From the NCBI GenBank assembly GCA_030403585.1, contig JAUEPE010000024.1, forward strand, positions 30,494 through 94,493: 64,000 nucleotides of DNA, in the 5' to 3' direction. The stretch is from Frankia sp. RB7. GTDB lineage: Bacteria > Pseudomonadota > Alphaproteobacteria > Rhizobiales > Xanthobacteraceae. Each line of letters begins with the position of its first letter. The first letter of the stretch is position 1. This document shows, piece by piece, positions 42,776-50,552 of the stretch. A program made the position numbers and the translations under genes. The notes under the pieces are model-generated. The model made no database searches and was not told the DNA's origin. It saw only the letters and a list, made by a program, of their open reading frames with translations.

Positions 42776-42904
42776 GTAGGATGGGTAGAGCGCAGCGAAA
42801 CCCATCACCTGGGCCGCAGCAACAGGTGCGCCCGTTCGACTGCACCACAAGCTGGCTGGACCGCAGACCGGACGATGGGTTTCGCTTCGCTCTACCCATC
42901 CTAC
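42776..42904. repeat. Palindromic repeat, family 2, copy 2
   Basis: GTAGGATGGGTAGAGCGCAG + CGAAACCCATC and the inverse GATGGGTTTCGCTTCGCTCT + ACCCATCCTAC, same orientation and similar spacer as copy 1. It abuts the stop of the convergent SDR gene and may terminate both the GST and SDR transcripts. Confidence 0.9.
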
Positions 42905-42907
42905 AGA

Positions 42908-43636
42908 CTAGAGATCGAAATTGGTCGGCAGCATCACCACGTCGCGGATGGTCATGCCGCGCGGGCGCGTCAGCATGAACATCACGACTTCGGCGACGTC
43001 GCTGGCCTCCAGCAGGCTACCGGACTCCCTCGCCTCCTGCAGCTTCTCCGCGGGCCAGTCCGCGAGCAACGCGGTGACGACAGGGCCGGGCGAGATCGCG
43101 CCGACGCGAATGCCGTGCTTGAAAACCTGGCGCCGCACCGTCTGGACAAAGCAGTTGATCGCCCATTTGGACGACGCATAGACCGGCTCCCATGGCGTCG
43201 GAAAATGCGCGGCAAGAGAACTCGTGACGATGATGTCGCCGGTCCGGCGCGCGATCATGTGCGGCAGCACGTCGTGCACGTTCTTCATCACGACGTTGAC
43301 GTTCAGGTTCAGCATCCGGTCGATCGCCATATTGTCGGCATCGATGAGATCGCCACCGACATAGGTGCCCGCATTTGCATGCAGGATGTCGAGCTGCCCT
43401 GCCTGCTCCAGAACGCGCGGCAGCAGCGTTGCGCAATCCTTGGGATCCAGCAGGTCGATGACCAGCGGGATCACCGCGCCGCCATGCCTGTTGCCGAACG
43501 CTTTCAGCGCCGCCTCGTCGCGGTCGACCATCACCACGCGCGCGCCCGCGGCCAGCATTGCTTCGGTGCTCGCCAACCCGATGCCCGACGCGGCCCCGGT
43601 CACGGCGGCAATTTTGCCTGCCAATTCGTTTGCCAT
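42908..43636 (-). CDS. Short-chain dehydrogenase/reductase (classical SDR)
   Basis: A 242-residue Rossmann-fold oxidoreductase. Cofactor motif TGAASGIGLA near the N-terminus, NAGTYVGGD in place of NNAG, catalytic Ser (IVTSSLAAH) and YxxxK as YASSKWA. Similar to serine/3-hydroxy acid dehydrogenase-type SDRs; substrate not predictable. Asp39-like acidic residue (VMVDRDEAAL) suggests NAD rather than NADP. Confidence 0.9.
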   Translation of the reverse strand: MANELAGKIAAVTGAASGIGLASTEAMLAAGARVVMVDRDEAALKAFGNRHGGAVIPLVIDLLDPKDCATLLPRVLEQAGQLDILHANAGTYVGGDLIDADNMAIDRMLNLNVNVVMKNVHDVLPHMIARRTGDIIVTSSLAAHFPTPWEPVYASSKWAINCFVQTVRRQVFKHGIRVGAISPGPVVTALLADWPAEKLQEARESGSLLEASDVAEVVMFMLTRPRGMTIRDVVMLPTNFDL

Positions 43637-43707
43637 GAGATCACCATTCTGCTGAGGTCGGCAGTATAGCGATGCAGGGCGAATTGGCGAAGCGGAACAC
43701 CGGCCTC

Positions 43708-43738
43708 GTAGGGTGGGTACGCTGCGCTAACCCACCCT
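43708..43738. repeat. Single-arm repeat of the GTAGGGTGGGT type
   Basis: GTAGGGTGGGT-ACGCTGCGCTA-ACCCACCCTGC folds as a hairpin and shares its ends with the longer element at 44984-45097. It lies upstream of the small gene at 43889. Confidence 0.7.
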
Positions 43739-43888
43739 GCGGCACCTCTGCGGCATCCTCCGATCGATCGACGTCGCGTGCGGACTATTGCAAGGGCGTG
43801 ATGGCGGCGATACGACTTGGGGCTGAAGCACGTGGGACGGAACAGCCGAGCCTCAACCGGCGCAATTCATGTCGAGGAAGCCACTGCT

Positions 43889-44284
43889 GTGAGCGACGAT
43901 CTCTCCGGTGTCTGGGACGGCACTTACATTCAACCCGGCACGGGAATGGTCACGTTCACGGCGACGCTGGTCGAGGCCGGCGGCGCACTCAGCGGCAACG
44001 TGACCGAGCCTTGCTCGAATCCGCGCTGCCCTGTGCGCACTCACAGTGCCTCGATCACGGGACATCGCGCCGGCAGCGTCGTGTCCTTTGTCAAACGCTA
44101 TGAGCCGCCGGGCTACGGCTTCGACATTGTCCATTACGACGGCATCATGAACGGAGAGGCGACCGAGATCGACGGGCGCTGGCAGCTGCCGGGCACATCA
44201 GGATCGTTCCTGATGATCCGCGCCGGCAAATCCGCGCAAGCGACTACCACCAGCAAACGGGCCAGAACGCCTGTCCGCGAATAA
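43889..44284 (+). CDS. Hypothetical beta-rich protein
   Basis: A 131-residue protein. GTG 43889 is chosen because GAGGAAG sits nine bases upstream; the longer frame begins in repeat-like sequence. Content: LSGVWDGTYIQPGTGMVTFTATLVEAGGALSGNVTEPC, then a Cys pair (CSNPRCPVR), and GEATEIDGRWQLPG, a lipocalin/avidin-like beta pattern seen in small binding proteins. No signal peptide. It precedes the GST-like gene by ten bases, so the two are likely co-transcribed. Confidence 0.7.
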   Translation: MSDDLSGVWDGTYIQPGTGMVTFTATLVEAGGALSGNVTEPCSNPRCPVRTHSASITGHRAGSVVSFVKRYEPPGYGFDIVHYDGIMNGEATEIDGRWQLPGTSGSFLMIRAGKSAQATTTSKRARTPVRE

Positions 44285-44294
44285 GGGCGCCACC

Positions 44295-44987
44295 ATGCTG
44301 ACCCTCTATTCCTATCCGCAGCTGTTCGGCGTCGCCGACAACAACGGCTATGGGCTCAAGGTCTATGCCTTCCTGAAGCTCGGCGGCGTTCCGTTCGTGC
44401 ACGAGCACGTGTTCGACGCCTCCACAGCGCCACGCGGGCAGCTGCCTTACGTCGTCGATGACGGCGAGACCATCGGCGACAGCGAAACGATCATCGCGCA
44501 CGCGATCGCAAAGTATCACCTGACCATCGATGCCGCGCTGTCGCCTGCGCAGCGCCGCACCCATCATCTGGTCACGCGCATGCTCGACGATCTCTACTGG
44601 GTGATGTCCTATTCGCGCTGGAAGGACGAGCGCTATTATCCCGCGTTCCGCGATGGCTTCATCGCCCAGCATCCTCAGACCGACGCTGCCGGCTTCGAGA
44701 AGGCAAAGGCCTACAACGCGCAGCGCTATCACTACCAGGGCATCGGCCGCTACACGCCCGAGCAGGCCTACGCGCGGGGGTTAGCCGATCTGCAGGTGCT
44801 GGCCGAGATCGTGCCGGCGAACGGTTCTGTGGATGGCGAGCGGCCGACCAGCATTGATGCCGGCATCTACGGCTTCATCGCGAATATCTATTATTATCCG
44901 ATCCCGACGCCGCTGAAGGCGTTCGTCGATGCGCACAAGAACCTCGTCGCGCATTGCGAGCGGGTTCATGCGATGGTGAATTCGTAG
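44295..44987 (+). CDS. Glutathione S-transferase-like protein (metaxin/Faxc-type)
   Basis: A 230-residue GST-fold protein. MLTLYSYPQLFGVADNNGYGLKVYAFLKLGGVPFVHEH and GQLPYVVDDGETIGDSETIIAHAIAKY match the metaxin/failed-axon-connection branch rather than classical GSTs; the helical domain contains ARGLADLQVLAEIV and DAGIYGFIANIYYYPI. The stop codon TAG (44985-44987) is formed by the first bases of the flanking palindromic repeat, so the native C-terminus may have been altered by repeat insertion. Confidence 0.85.
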   Translation: MLTLYSYPQLFGVADNNGYGLKVYAFLKLGGVPFVHEHVFDASTAPRGQLPYVVDDGETIGDSETIIAHAIAKYHLTIDAALSPAQRRTHHLVTRMLDDLYWVMSYSRWKDERYYPAFRDGFIAQHPQTDAAGFEKAKAYNAQRYHYQGIGRYTPEQAYARGLADLQVLAEIVPANGSVDGERPTSIDAGIYGFIANIYYYPIPTPLKAFVDAHKNLVAHCERVHAMVNS

Positions 44988-45097
44988 GGTGGGTTAGCCC
45001 TGCGGCTGCGCGAAGCGCAGTCCGCTGGCGTAACCCACCGCTTCTCCATCCGCGGAAACCAAAGCGGTGGGTTACGGCTTCGCCTAACCCACCCTAC
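44984..45097. repeat. Palindromic repeat of the GTAGGGTGGGTTA type
   Basis: GTAGGGTGGGTTAG ... GGCGTAACCCACCGC and, inverted, GCGGTGGGTTACGGC ... CTAACCCACCCTAC. It lies between the convergent GST-like and secreted-protein genes and supplies the stop codon of the former. Confidence 0.88.
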
Positions 45098-45108
45098 GGC
45101 ACCGTCTG

Positions 45109-45543
45109 CTACCGCATCGTGATCGCAAGCCCGCTCAAATCGGCATTCGCCATCAACCCGACCTGGGTGCCGCTCAGCTCCAGCACCGCGCCCTTCTGGT
45201 TGCTCAGCACGATGGCGCGGGCGCCGCGGCCGATCGCGATGCCGGCACCGGCCGCACCGTAGACGCCGGCGATGTCGGACGGACGGTTGATGTTGGAGAC
45301 GCGGCCGCGCAGCACGGTCTTGGAGCCGCCGAAGACGAGCCCGTAATCGAGCCCGCCGGTCGAGAGCGGATAGGAGCGGCCGCGGAAGTTCAGCACGCCG
45401 GAGCCGCCGGAACCGCCGATGATCCAGCCCGCCTTGTAGATCGTCAGCACCACGGTGCCGCCATCGGCCAGCGCCGCGGTCGAGAGGCCGGCCAACGCGG
45501 CAATGGCGACCAGCGCGGCACGCAAGGTGGAAGCAATCTTCAT
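45109..45543 (-). CDS. Secreted Gly-rich hypothetical protein
   Basis: A 144-residue exported protein; ATG 45543 follows GGAG. The signal peptide ends STAALA before DGGTVV. The mature part is a compact Gly-rich beta sequence: LTIYKAGWIIGGSGGSGVLNFRGRSYPLSTGGLDYGLVFGGSKTVLRGRVSNI and AIGRGARAIVLSNQKGAVLELSGTQVGLMANADLSGL. The pattern resembles small lipid-associated envelope proteins, but no family is assigned. Confidence 0.75.
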   Translation of the reverse strand: MKIASTLRAALVAIAALAGLSTAALADGGTVVLTIYKAGWIIGGSGGSGVLNFRGRSYPLSTGGLDYGLVFGGSKTVLRGRVSNINRPSDIAGVYGAAGAGIAIGRGARAIVLSNQKGAVLELSGTQVGLMANADLSGLAITMR

Positions 45544-45843
45544 GGGGCGTCTCCGGGGGCTATTTTTCAAGGGGAAAGCGAATCAGATGATGCAATCTAC
45601 CCGATCGATCGCGGCGGCAACATGATGGGGGTGGTTTCCCTCTCCCCGTTCCTCATGCTCCGTCATTGCGAGCGTAGCATCCTGCCAGTGTTTTGCCCGA
45701 CGGGTCAACTTCTATTTCTGCCTTCCCGAAATTGAGCTTTGCCAACGATTTCTACTGTGCATGGGGTTGTTTTCGCGTTTTGTGTTGGAGCACGCCGCGC
45801 ACACCGCTACGCTCGTGCCGGCTCCATCACCACCGAGGTTCCC
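45544..45843. other. Intergenic region between divergent genes
   Basis: Three hundred bases holding the promoters of the secreted Gly-rich gene (leftward) and the RidA gene (rightward). A fragment of repeat family 3 (CCGTCATTGCGAGCGTAGC, about 45661-45679) lies here. Nothing else recognised. Confidence 0.5.
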
Positions 45844-46230
45844 ATGCCGATCCAGCATTTCGCTGCCCCACCGCACGTCAAGGCGCCGCCGCTGTCCTTC
45901 GCGACCCGCGTCGGCGATCTGCTGTTCGTTTCCGGCATTCCCGGCTTCGATGCCGCCGGCGCGCTGCCCGACGGGTTCGACGCGCAGTTCGCCAATGTCG
46001 TCGTCAACATCAAGCGCGTGCTCGACGAGGCCGGCGCCACGATGCGCGACCTCGTCAAGGTCAACGTGCTCCTGACCCGCGCCTCGGACGTTGCCGCGAT
46101 GAATGCGCTCTATGCCGGCGCGTTCGGCCCGCCGCCGTTTCCTGCACGCACCACCTGCGTGGTGCAGGCACTGCCCGATCCGAAGATGCTGATCGAGATC
46201 GAGGCGGTGGCCTCGCTGGCGAAAGGATAG
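45844..46230 (+). CDS. RidA family protein
   Basis: A 128-residue cytoplasmic trimer-forming protein of the RidA/YjgF/UK114 family, which hydrolyse reactive enamine/imine intermediates. Marks: FATRVGDLLFVSGIPGFDAAGALPDGFDAQF, VVVNIKRVLDEAGATMRDLVKVNVLLT, PFPARTTCVVQALPDPKMLIEIEAVAS. The Arg in PARTT is the usual substrate-binding Arg. The longer upstream frame is not protein-like. Confidence 0.92.
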   Translation: MPIQHFAAPPHVKAPPLSFATRVGDLLFVSGIPGFDAAGALPDGFDAQFANVVVNIKRVLDEAGATMRDLVKVNVLLTRASDVAAMNALYAGAFGPPPFPARTTCVVQALPDPKMLIEIEAVASLAKG

Positions 46231-46337
46231 TCAATCGGGAGCTGCCTGACATATCCGTGATCGGCCCCGCTGCGGCTTGCAAGCTGCGCAGTTTTGCCGC
46301 ACCAGTCTCCGGTCACGTTCCCATCAGGAGATCTTTC

Positions 46338-46598
46338 ATGCGTCGCGTTCTCGCCCTTTGTGCCGTTGCCGGCATCGCTTCTTCCATGTTCGCCGTGCCG
46401 GCCTCGGCGAAGACCGGCTATTACGTGATCCGCTGGGACAACACCGGTATCTGCCAGGTCTGGAACGAGGACCTCCGCTACAAGCCGTTCCAGTGGGGCG
46501 TGTCGACCTACAAGGTCGTCAGCAAGCCGATGCCGACTTTCACGCAGGCCTCGGAGCTCCAGATCAAGTTGCGCGGCGAGCGCCGCTGCACGCTCTGA
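46338..46598 (+). CDS. Small secreted protein, paralogue 1
   Basis: An 86-residue exported protein. ATG follows AGGAG at a slightly long spacing. Signal peptide ends VPASA before KTGYYVIRW. Mature sequence GYYVIRWDNTGICQVWNEDL, then YKVVSKPMPTFTQASELQIKLRGERRCTL. Two cysteines and a core motif (GYxxxRWxxxGxCQxW) are shared with the next gene. Function unknown. It ends in a strong terminator. Confidence 0.82.
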   Translation: MRRVLALCAVAGIASSMFAVPASAKTGYYVIRWDNTGICQVWNEDLRYKPFQWGVSTYKVVSKPMPTFTQASELQIKLRGERRCTL

Positions 46599-46619
46599 GC
46601 CGATCGGCCAGTCCAGTTC

Positions 46620-46656
46620 GAGGGCGGGTTGCGCAAGCAGCCCGCCCTCTTCTTTT
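46620..46656 (+). terminator. Rho-independent terminator after paralogue 1
   Basis: A 13-base stem (one G-U pair) GAGGGCGGGTTGC / GCAGCCCGCCCTC around a GCAA tetraloop, followed by TTCTTTT. Confidence 0.88.
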
Positions 46657-46817
46657 GGCTGGCAAATTCCGCCATCTCCCACGCGCGCGCTTTGAACCTG
46701 ATCAGCACGCAAAACTACTCACATCTTGTCCGGGGCGCAGGCTGAGAAGTGCCCCGCACCCCCTCCCCGTCATTGTCGGGAGGCGCATCACATCTTTCAT
46801 TTTTGAGGAGCTGATCC

Positions 46818-47069
46818 ATGCGTCGTATGTCCATGCTGTGCGCTGCCGCCGGTCTTGCCGCTGCCGCCTTCGTCGCCGCGAGCCCGGCCGAAGCCGGCTA
46901 TCATCTGGTCCGCTGGCAGGACAGCGGCGTGTGCCAGATCTGGGACGAGAGCATCCCGACCACGCCGTGGCCGGCCGGCTACCATCGCGCCAGTGCGTCC
47001 GTGCCGACCTTCCTCGACGCGCTCGCGCTGAAGGATCACGCGTTGAAGGCCGGTCACTGCAGCTGGTAA
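46818..47069 (+). CDS. Small secreted protein, paralogue 2
   Basis: An 83-residue exported protein related to its upstream neighbour: signal peptide ending ASPAEA, then GYHLVRWQDSGVCQIWDESI, PTFLDALALKDHALKAGHCSW. The two cysteines and the RW...CQ.W motif keep the same spacing. Each copy has its own ribosome binding site (GAGGAG) and terminator, so they are separate transcription units. Function unknown. Confidence 0.82.
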   Translation: MRRMSMLCAAAGLAAAAFVAASPAEAGYHLVRWQDSGVCQIWDESIPTTPWPAGYHRASASVPTFLDALALKDHALKAGHCSW

Positions 47070-47094
47070 GAATTCGATCGGCGGACGATAAGGG

Positions 47095-47139
47095 CCGGGC
47101 AAGGATGCGGTGCTAGCATCCTTGCCCGGTCGTTTTTTT
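47095..47139 (+). terminator. Rho-independent terminator after paralogue 2
   Basis: A perfect 14-base stem CCGGGCAAGGATGC / GCATCCTTGCCCGG (47095-47108, 47116-47129), loop GGTGCTA, followed by CG and seven T. Confidence 0.92.
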
Positions 47140-47161
47140 CAACCCGGATTGGAGCAGGTCG

Positions 47162-47794
47162 ATGCGCGCACGGACCATGACGCTGGCTGCTCTCACCGCT
47201 TTGCTCCCGCTCGCCGCAGCTGCGCAGGTTCCGCAATCCTTCCGCGTGATCTCGCCGATCTTCGGCCAGCTCGTCGCCTTCGCGATGCCGTCGAATTTCG
47301 AAGCGGTGTTCGAGAACACCAAGGGCGGCCACTACATCCGCGAAGCCGTGCTCAAGGGCGAGACGCCCGAGCGCTGGACGCAGATGATCACGGTCACCGG
47401 CGAGAAGGGCATGACGTTGACGCCCGGCAGCTCGCCGCAGATATTTGCGGGCACCATCGCGGGCGGCTTCAAATCAGCCTGCCCCGACAGTTTTGCCGCG
47501 AGGCCCTTCGGTGTCCTGAAGTTCGGCCGCTTCGAAGGCTTTGGCGCCGTGATCGGTTGCGGCCGCATCGACACCGGTCCGACGCGGCACAGCGAAACCG
47601 CGCTGCTGATCACGCTCAAGGGCGCGACCGATTATTACACCATCCAATGGGCCGAGCGCGGCCCCGAAAGCGACGAGCCGCCGGTCAATGACGACCGCTG
47701 GCAGAAGCGCTTACAGGATCTCAGCCCGATCGACCTCTGCCCCATCGTGGCAGGCGAAGCCGCGCCCTATCCGAGCTGCGTGAACAAGAGCTGA
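47162..47794 (+). CDS. Secreted hypothetical protein
   Basis: A 210-residue exported protein starting ATG 47162 after GGAG. Signal peptide ends PLAAAA before QVPQSFRV. The mature part (VISPIFGQLVAFAMPSNFEAVFENTKGGHYIREAVLKGETPERWTQMITVTG, and three Cys at FKSACPDS, AVIGCGRID, LCPIVAG, plus PYPSC) resembles exported proteins seen in rhizobia with no known role. Confidence 0.8.
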   Translation: MRARTMTLAALTALLPLAAAAQVPQSFRVISPIFGQLVAFAMPSNFEAVFENTKGGHYIREAVLKGETPERWTQMITVTGEKGMTLTPGSSPQIFAGTIAGGFKSACPDSFAARPFGVLKFGRFEGFGAVIGCGRIDTGPTRHSETALLITLKGATDYYTIQWAERGPESDEPPVNDDRWQKRLQDLSPIDLCPIVAGEAAPYPSCVNKS

Positions 47795-47800
47795 GCGCCG

Positions 47801-48286
47801 TCAGGCGTCCTTGTACGCGCCGGGGTGAATGAGAATATCGCGCGCGGAGCTGAGGTCGATGAAGGCCTGCGCGCTGCCGCCCTGATCGGGATGCATGCCC
47901 TTGGCGGCGCGGCGATAGGCCTGGTTGATGTCGTCGCAAGTGAGCTGCACGGCGAGCGGCAGGCCCAGCATCTTGCGCGCGCGATCCTCCCTGGACAATT
48001 TCTTCGGCGCGGCGTTGCGGCGGCCGAAGCGTGGCGCGGTCAGATCATGGACGACATCGAGGATCACGCCGACGCGGCGCCGGGCCGCCAGCGTGATGCC
48101 GTGATCGTCATTGTCCGCGGCCTGGCGCAGCACGGGCAGCGCCTGCTCGGCGGCCTGCCGCAGCGTGGCATCGGTGCTCATCCGCACGATCTCGGCCACC
48201 AACCGGCCTGCCTCGGCCCAGTCGGCGAATTCCACCGACCGCAGGCGCTCGAGCGCCAGTTTCCAGGATTCAAGTCGTTCCATCAT
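47801..48286 (-). CDS. J-domain (DnaJ-like) protein
   Basis: About 161 residues. The N-terminal two thirds are Ala/Arg/Leu-rich helices; the C-terminal 55 residues form a J domain with the HPD motif in INQAYRRAAKGMHPDQGGSAQAFIDLSSARDIL, so it should stimulate an Hsp70. The J domain at the C-terminus is the layout of membrane-less DjlA-like or co-chaperone adaptors. Start uncertain: ATG 48286 chosen; a TTG at 48322 would add 12 residues. Confidence 0.75.
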   Translation of the reverse strand: MMERLESWKLALERLRSVEFADWAEAGRLVAEIVRMSTDATLRQAAEQALPVLRQAADNDDHGITLAARRRVGVILDVVHDLTAPRFGRRNAAPKKLSREDRARKMLGLPLAVQLTCDDINQAYRRAAKGMHPDQGGSAQAFIDLSSARDILIHPGAYKDA

Positions 48287-48397
48287 GCGCGCAACGTTTA
48301 GCAATGGAGACGAGTATGCCAAGACGGCCGTTTCCGACCCCTTAATTTCGAGTTAGCCTTTCATGAAACTTAGAAACGAAATCGGGAGGAAATTGCC

Positions 48398-49165
48398 ATG
48401 GCATTGCTCGCAAACCACATCGCTGTCGTCACGGGCGCCGGTTCCGGCATCGGCCGGGCGATCGCCTCCGGCTACGCCCGCGAGGGCGCGCAGGTGGTGT
48501 TGCTCGACGTCAATGTCGACACCGTCGCGGAGGCCGCCGAGGGCATTCGCAAGGCCGGCGGCAAGGCCGAGAGCTTTGCGCTCGACGTGACCAGGCGCGA
48601 CGATTGCTTCGCGTTGGCAAAGACCGTCGCCGACAAGGTCGGGCAGGTCTCGATTCTCGTCAACAATGCCGGCATCACCCGTCGCAATGCCTTCACCGCG
48701 GATACCGAGACGGTCGCGAAGGACTGGAACGACATCATCTCGCTCAATCTCAACGGCGTCTTCAACACGACGCAGGCGTTCCTCGCGCCATTGCGCGCGA
48801 GCAAAGGCCGCATCGTCAATATCGCCTCGATCCAGTCTTTCGTGCATCTGCGCACGCCGAGCTCGGCGGCCTACACCACGTCCAAGCACGGCGTGCTCGG
48901 CTTCACCAAGGCGCTCGCGGTCGAACTCGGCAAGGAAGGCGTGCGCGTCAACGCGATCGGACCGGGCTTCATCGAGACCAACATCAACGCCAATGTACGC
49001 GCCACCAATCCGGCGCTGGTGCAGGCCTTTGTCGACCACACCCCGCTCGCGCGCACCGGCAAGCCCGAGGACATCGTCGGCCCTGCGGTCTTCCTCGCCT
49101 CGGACCTGTCGTCCTACGTCACGGGAACGATCGTGATGGTGGACGGCGGATATCGCACGGTATGA
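48398..49165 (+). CDS. Short-chain dehydrogenase/reductase (FabG-like)
   Basis: A 255-residue classical SDR with TGAGSGIGRA, NNAGITRR, catalytic Ser in VNIASIQS, YTTSKHG and C-terminal SYVTGTIVMVDGGYRTV. Asp in VLLDVNVDT favours NAD(H). GGGAGGAAA precedes the ATG. The closest functional classes are sugar/sugar-alcohol or 3-oxoacyl reductases; not decidable. Confidence 0.92.
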   Translation: MALLANHIAVVTGAGSGIGRAIASGYAREGAQVVLLDVNVDTVAEAAEGIRKAGGKAESFALDVTRRDDCFALAKTVADKVGQVSILVNNAGITRRNAFTADTETVAKDWNDIISLNLNGVFNTTQAFLAPLRASKGRIVNIASIQSFVHLRTPSSAAYTTSKHGVLGFTKALAVELGKEGVRVNAIGPGFIETNINANVRATNPALVQAFVDHTPLARTGKPEDIVGPAVFLASDLSSYVTGTIVMVDGGYRTV

Positions 49166-49255
49166 GCGCGCGATCGGTCCGCATCGCTATGCATCTCGTG
49201 CCAATCGCGGCAGCGCGGCGGCATTCCCAAGGTCAATTCGTGCGATGGCGCGCGA

Positions 49256-49270
49256 TTAACCTTTCATTAA
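49256..49270 (+). promoter_or_regulatory. CtrA-type box (TTAA-N7-TTAA)
   Basis: TTAA-CCTTTCA-TTAA followed by CC, a full match to the alphaproteobacterial CtrA consensus TTAA-N7-TTAA(C). It lies 95 bases upstream of the Fis-type HTH gene. A short palindrome, CCGTAGATCTACGG (about 49282-49295), follows between the box and the gene. Confidence 0.65.
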
Positions 49271-49364
49271 CCAAACCCGCCCACCGTAGATCTACGGCTT
49301 GGGGGTCGTTTGTTCTCGATCCGCTTCCAACGATGGAAGCGGGCGTTGATCGGGGAGTGTGTTG

Positions 49365-49613
49365 ATGACCACTGTTCATGTCGCGGCGCCCGAGCAGGGC
49401 GCGCAATTCCTTGCACCCAACCAGATCGTTCCACTGTTGATCGGCGCGACCGTCGGCGAGGTCGAGCGTGAGCTCGTGCTCCAGACGCTCGCACGCTGCG
49501 ACGGCAACCGCACGCGTGCCTCGCGCGTACTCGGCCTGTCGGTGCGCACGCTGCGCAACAAGATCAGGATCTATGCGGCCTCCGGCATCGAGGTGCCCGC
49601 CTATCACGATTGA
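49365..49613 (+). CDS. Small Fis-type helix-turn-helix protein (FlbD C-terminal-domain-like)
   Basis: An 82-residue DNA-binding protein. ATG 49365 follows GGGGAG at ideal spacing. The C-terminal half is a Fis-type HTH: VGEVERELVLQTLARCDGNRTRASRVLGLSVRTLRNKIRIYAASG, as found at the end of NtrC-family activators such as FlbD. There is no receiver or AAA+ domain, so it is a free DNA-binding module. A CtrA box upstream suggests cell-cycle or motility control. The 20 N-terminal residues resemble FlbD's N-terminus only weakly. Confidence 0.85.
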   Translation: MTTVHVAAPEQGAQFLAPNQIVPLLIGATVGEVERELVLQTLARCDGNRTRASRVLGLSVRTLRNKIRIYAASGIEVPAYHD

Positions 49614-49641
49614 CGCGTGAGGCCGCGCGCTGCCGCGCCGA

Positions 49642-49655
49642 TTGATGTTGATCAA
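49642..49655 (+). promoter_or_regulatory. FixK/FNR-type box
   Basis: TTGAT-GTTG-ATCAA, a perfect match to the FNR/FixK2 consensus TTGAT-N4-ATCAA. Its centre is 87 bases upstream of the collagen-like gene's GTG, leaving room for a start site at the activator-type distance of about 41 bases. The gene on its left ends before it and reads the same way, so the collagen-like gene is the likely target. Confidence 0.65.
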
Positions 49656-49735
49656 GCCCGGCATGAGGCGCGAGCGGAATTGCTGCTGTCGTCAAACGCC
49701 GCTAAGTAGCTTGCGTGCGTAGAAGGAGCAGCGGC

Positions 49736-50230
49736 GTGGCAGACGATCAGGGACGGCAGGGACCTCCGGGTCCGCGCGGACGGCAGGGCGAACCGGGACG
49801 GCCGGGGCCGCAGGGTCATCCGGGCAAGCGGGGCCCCGACGGCACACGCGGCAAGCCGGGGCCGCAGGGCAAGCCGGGACCGACCGGAAAGGCCGGAGCG
49901 CAAGGCAAGGCCGGTCTGCCGGGCAAGGCGGGCGAAGCCGGCGCGCGGGGCGCAGCCGGCCCACAAGGCCCTCAAGGCCCGCGCGGCGAGGCAGGTCCGT
50001 CCGGCCAATTGCCGTCGATCGAGCAGGTACTGCCGTGGCTTGAGCAGCTGTTCGACGCCTGGGACGAGCGTCGCCGCCAGCGTGAGCAGGAGGCCGCGGA
50101 GCGCGCCGCGTTAGAGGCCGCCGTCCACGAGGATGACTCCGACGACGACGCCGAGAGCGACGATGCCGAGAGCGAGAGCGACGAGCACAAGAAAAAGAAG
50201 AGAAAGAAGAAGCACGGCCACAAGGACTAG
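49736..50230 (+). CDS. Collagen-like protein with charged C-terminal tail
   Basis: A 164-residue protein. GTG 49736 follows AGAAGGAG. Residues about 7-94 are uninterrupted Gly-X-Y triplets (GPPGPRGRQGEPGRPGPQGH and onward), a bacterial collagen-like triple-helix segment. Then a short helical region (SIEQVLPWLEQLFDAWDERRRQREQEAAER), which could trimerise, then an acidic Asp/Glu/Ser run and a Lys/His-rich end. There is no signal peptide, so it is either cytoplasmic or exported by an unusual route. A perfect FixK/FNR box precedes it. Function unknown. Confidence 0.85.
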   Translation: MADDQGRQGPPGPRGRQGEPGRPGPQGHPGKRGPDGTRGKPGPQGKPGPTGKAGAQGKAGLPGKAGEAGARGAAGPQGPQGPRGEAGPSGQLPSIEQVLPWLEQLFDAWDERRRQREQEAAERAALEAAVHEDDSDDDAESDDAESESDEHKKKKRKKKHGHKD

Positions 50231-50237
50231 CAGGCGC

Positions 50238-50453
50238 CTACTTCGCCTGATCCTCACGCCGCGGCAGCATGCCCATGCGCTCGAACTGCCAGCGCATGGC
50301 GCGGTACCAGAGATAACCGACCGCCGCGCCGCAAACGGCCAAGATTACCACGTTCGCGCTCGAGAACGAGCCGCTCCACCACATCATCCACGCAGTCCAT
50401 AACAGCGTGAAAACGATGGCACCTGCTTTCAGCGGAAGAAGGGGGCGGTTCAT
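50238..50453 (-). CDS. Small two-segment membrane protein
   Basis: A 71-residue inner-membrane protein; ATG 50453 after GGAG. Two hydrophobic segments, AGAIVFTLLWTAWMMWWSG and NVVILAVCGAAVGYLWYRAM, then a basic tail. Convergent with the collagen-like gene, seven bases away. No family recognised. Confidence 0.75.
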   Translation of the reverse strand: MNRPLLPLKAGAIVFTLLWTAWMMWWSGSFSSANVVILAVCGAAVGYLWYRAMRWQFERMGMLPRREDQAK

Positions 50454-50552
50454 GGTCGAGCTCCGGGTTATCAGAACCCCGGCGAACATCATCGCGCGTG
50501 GCGGTCTTTACTTCCGTGAGCCAGATCACGGTCGTGCCTGGCGGACCGCTAG

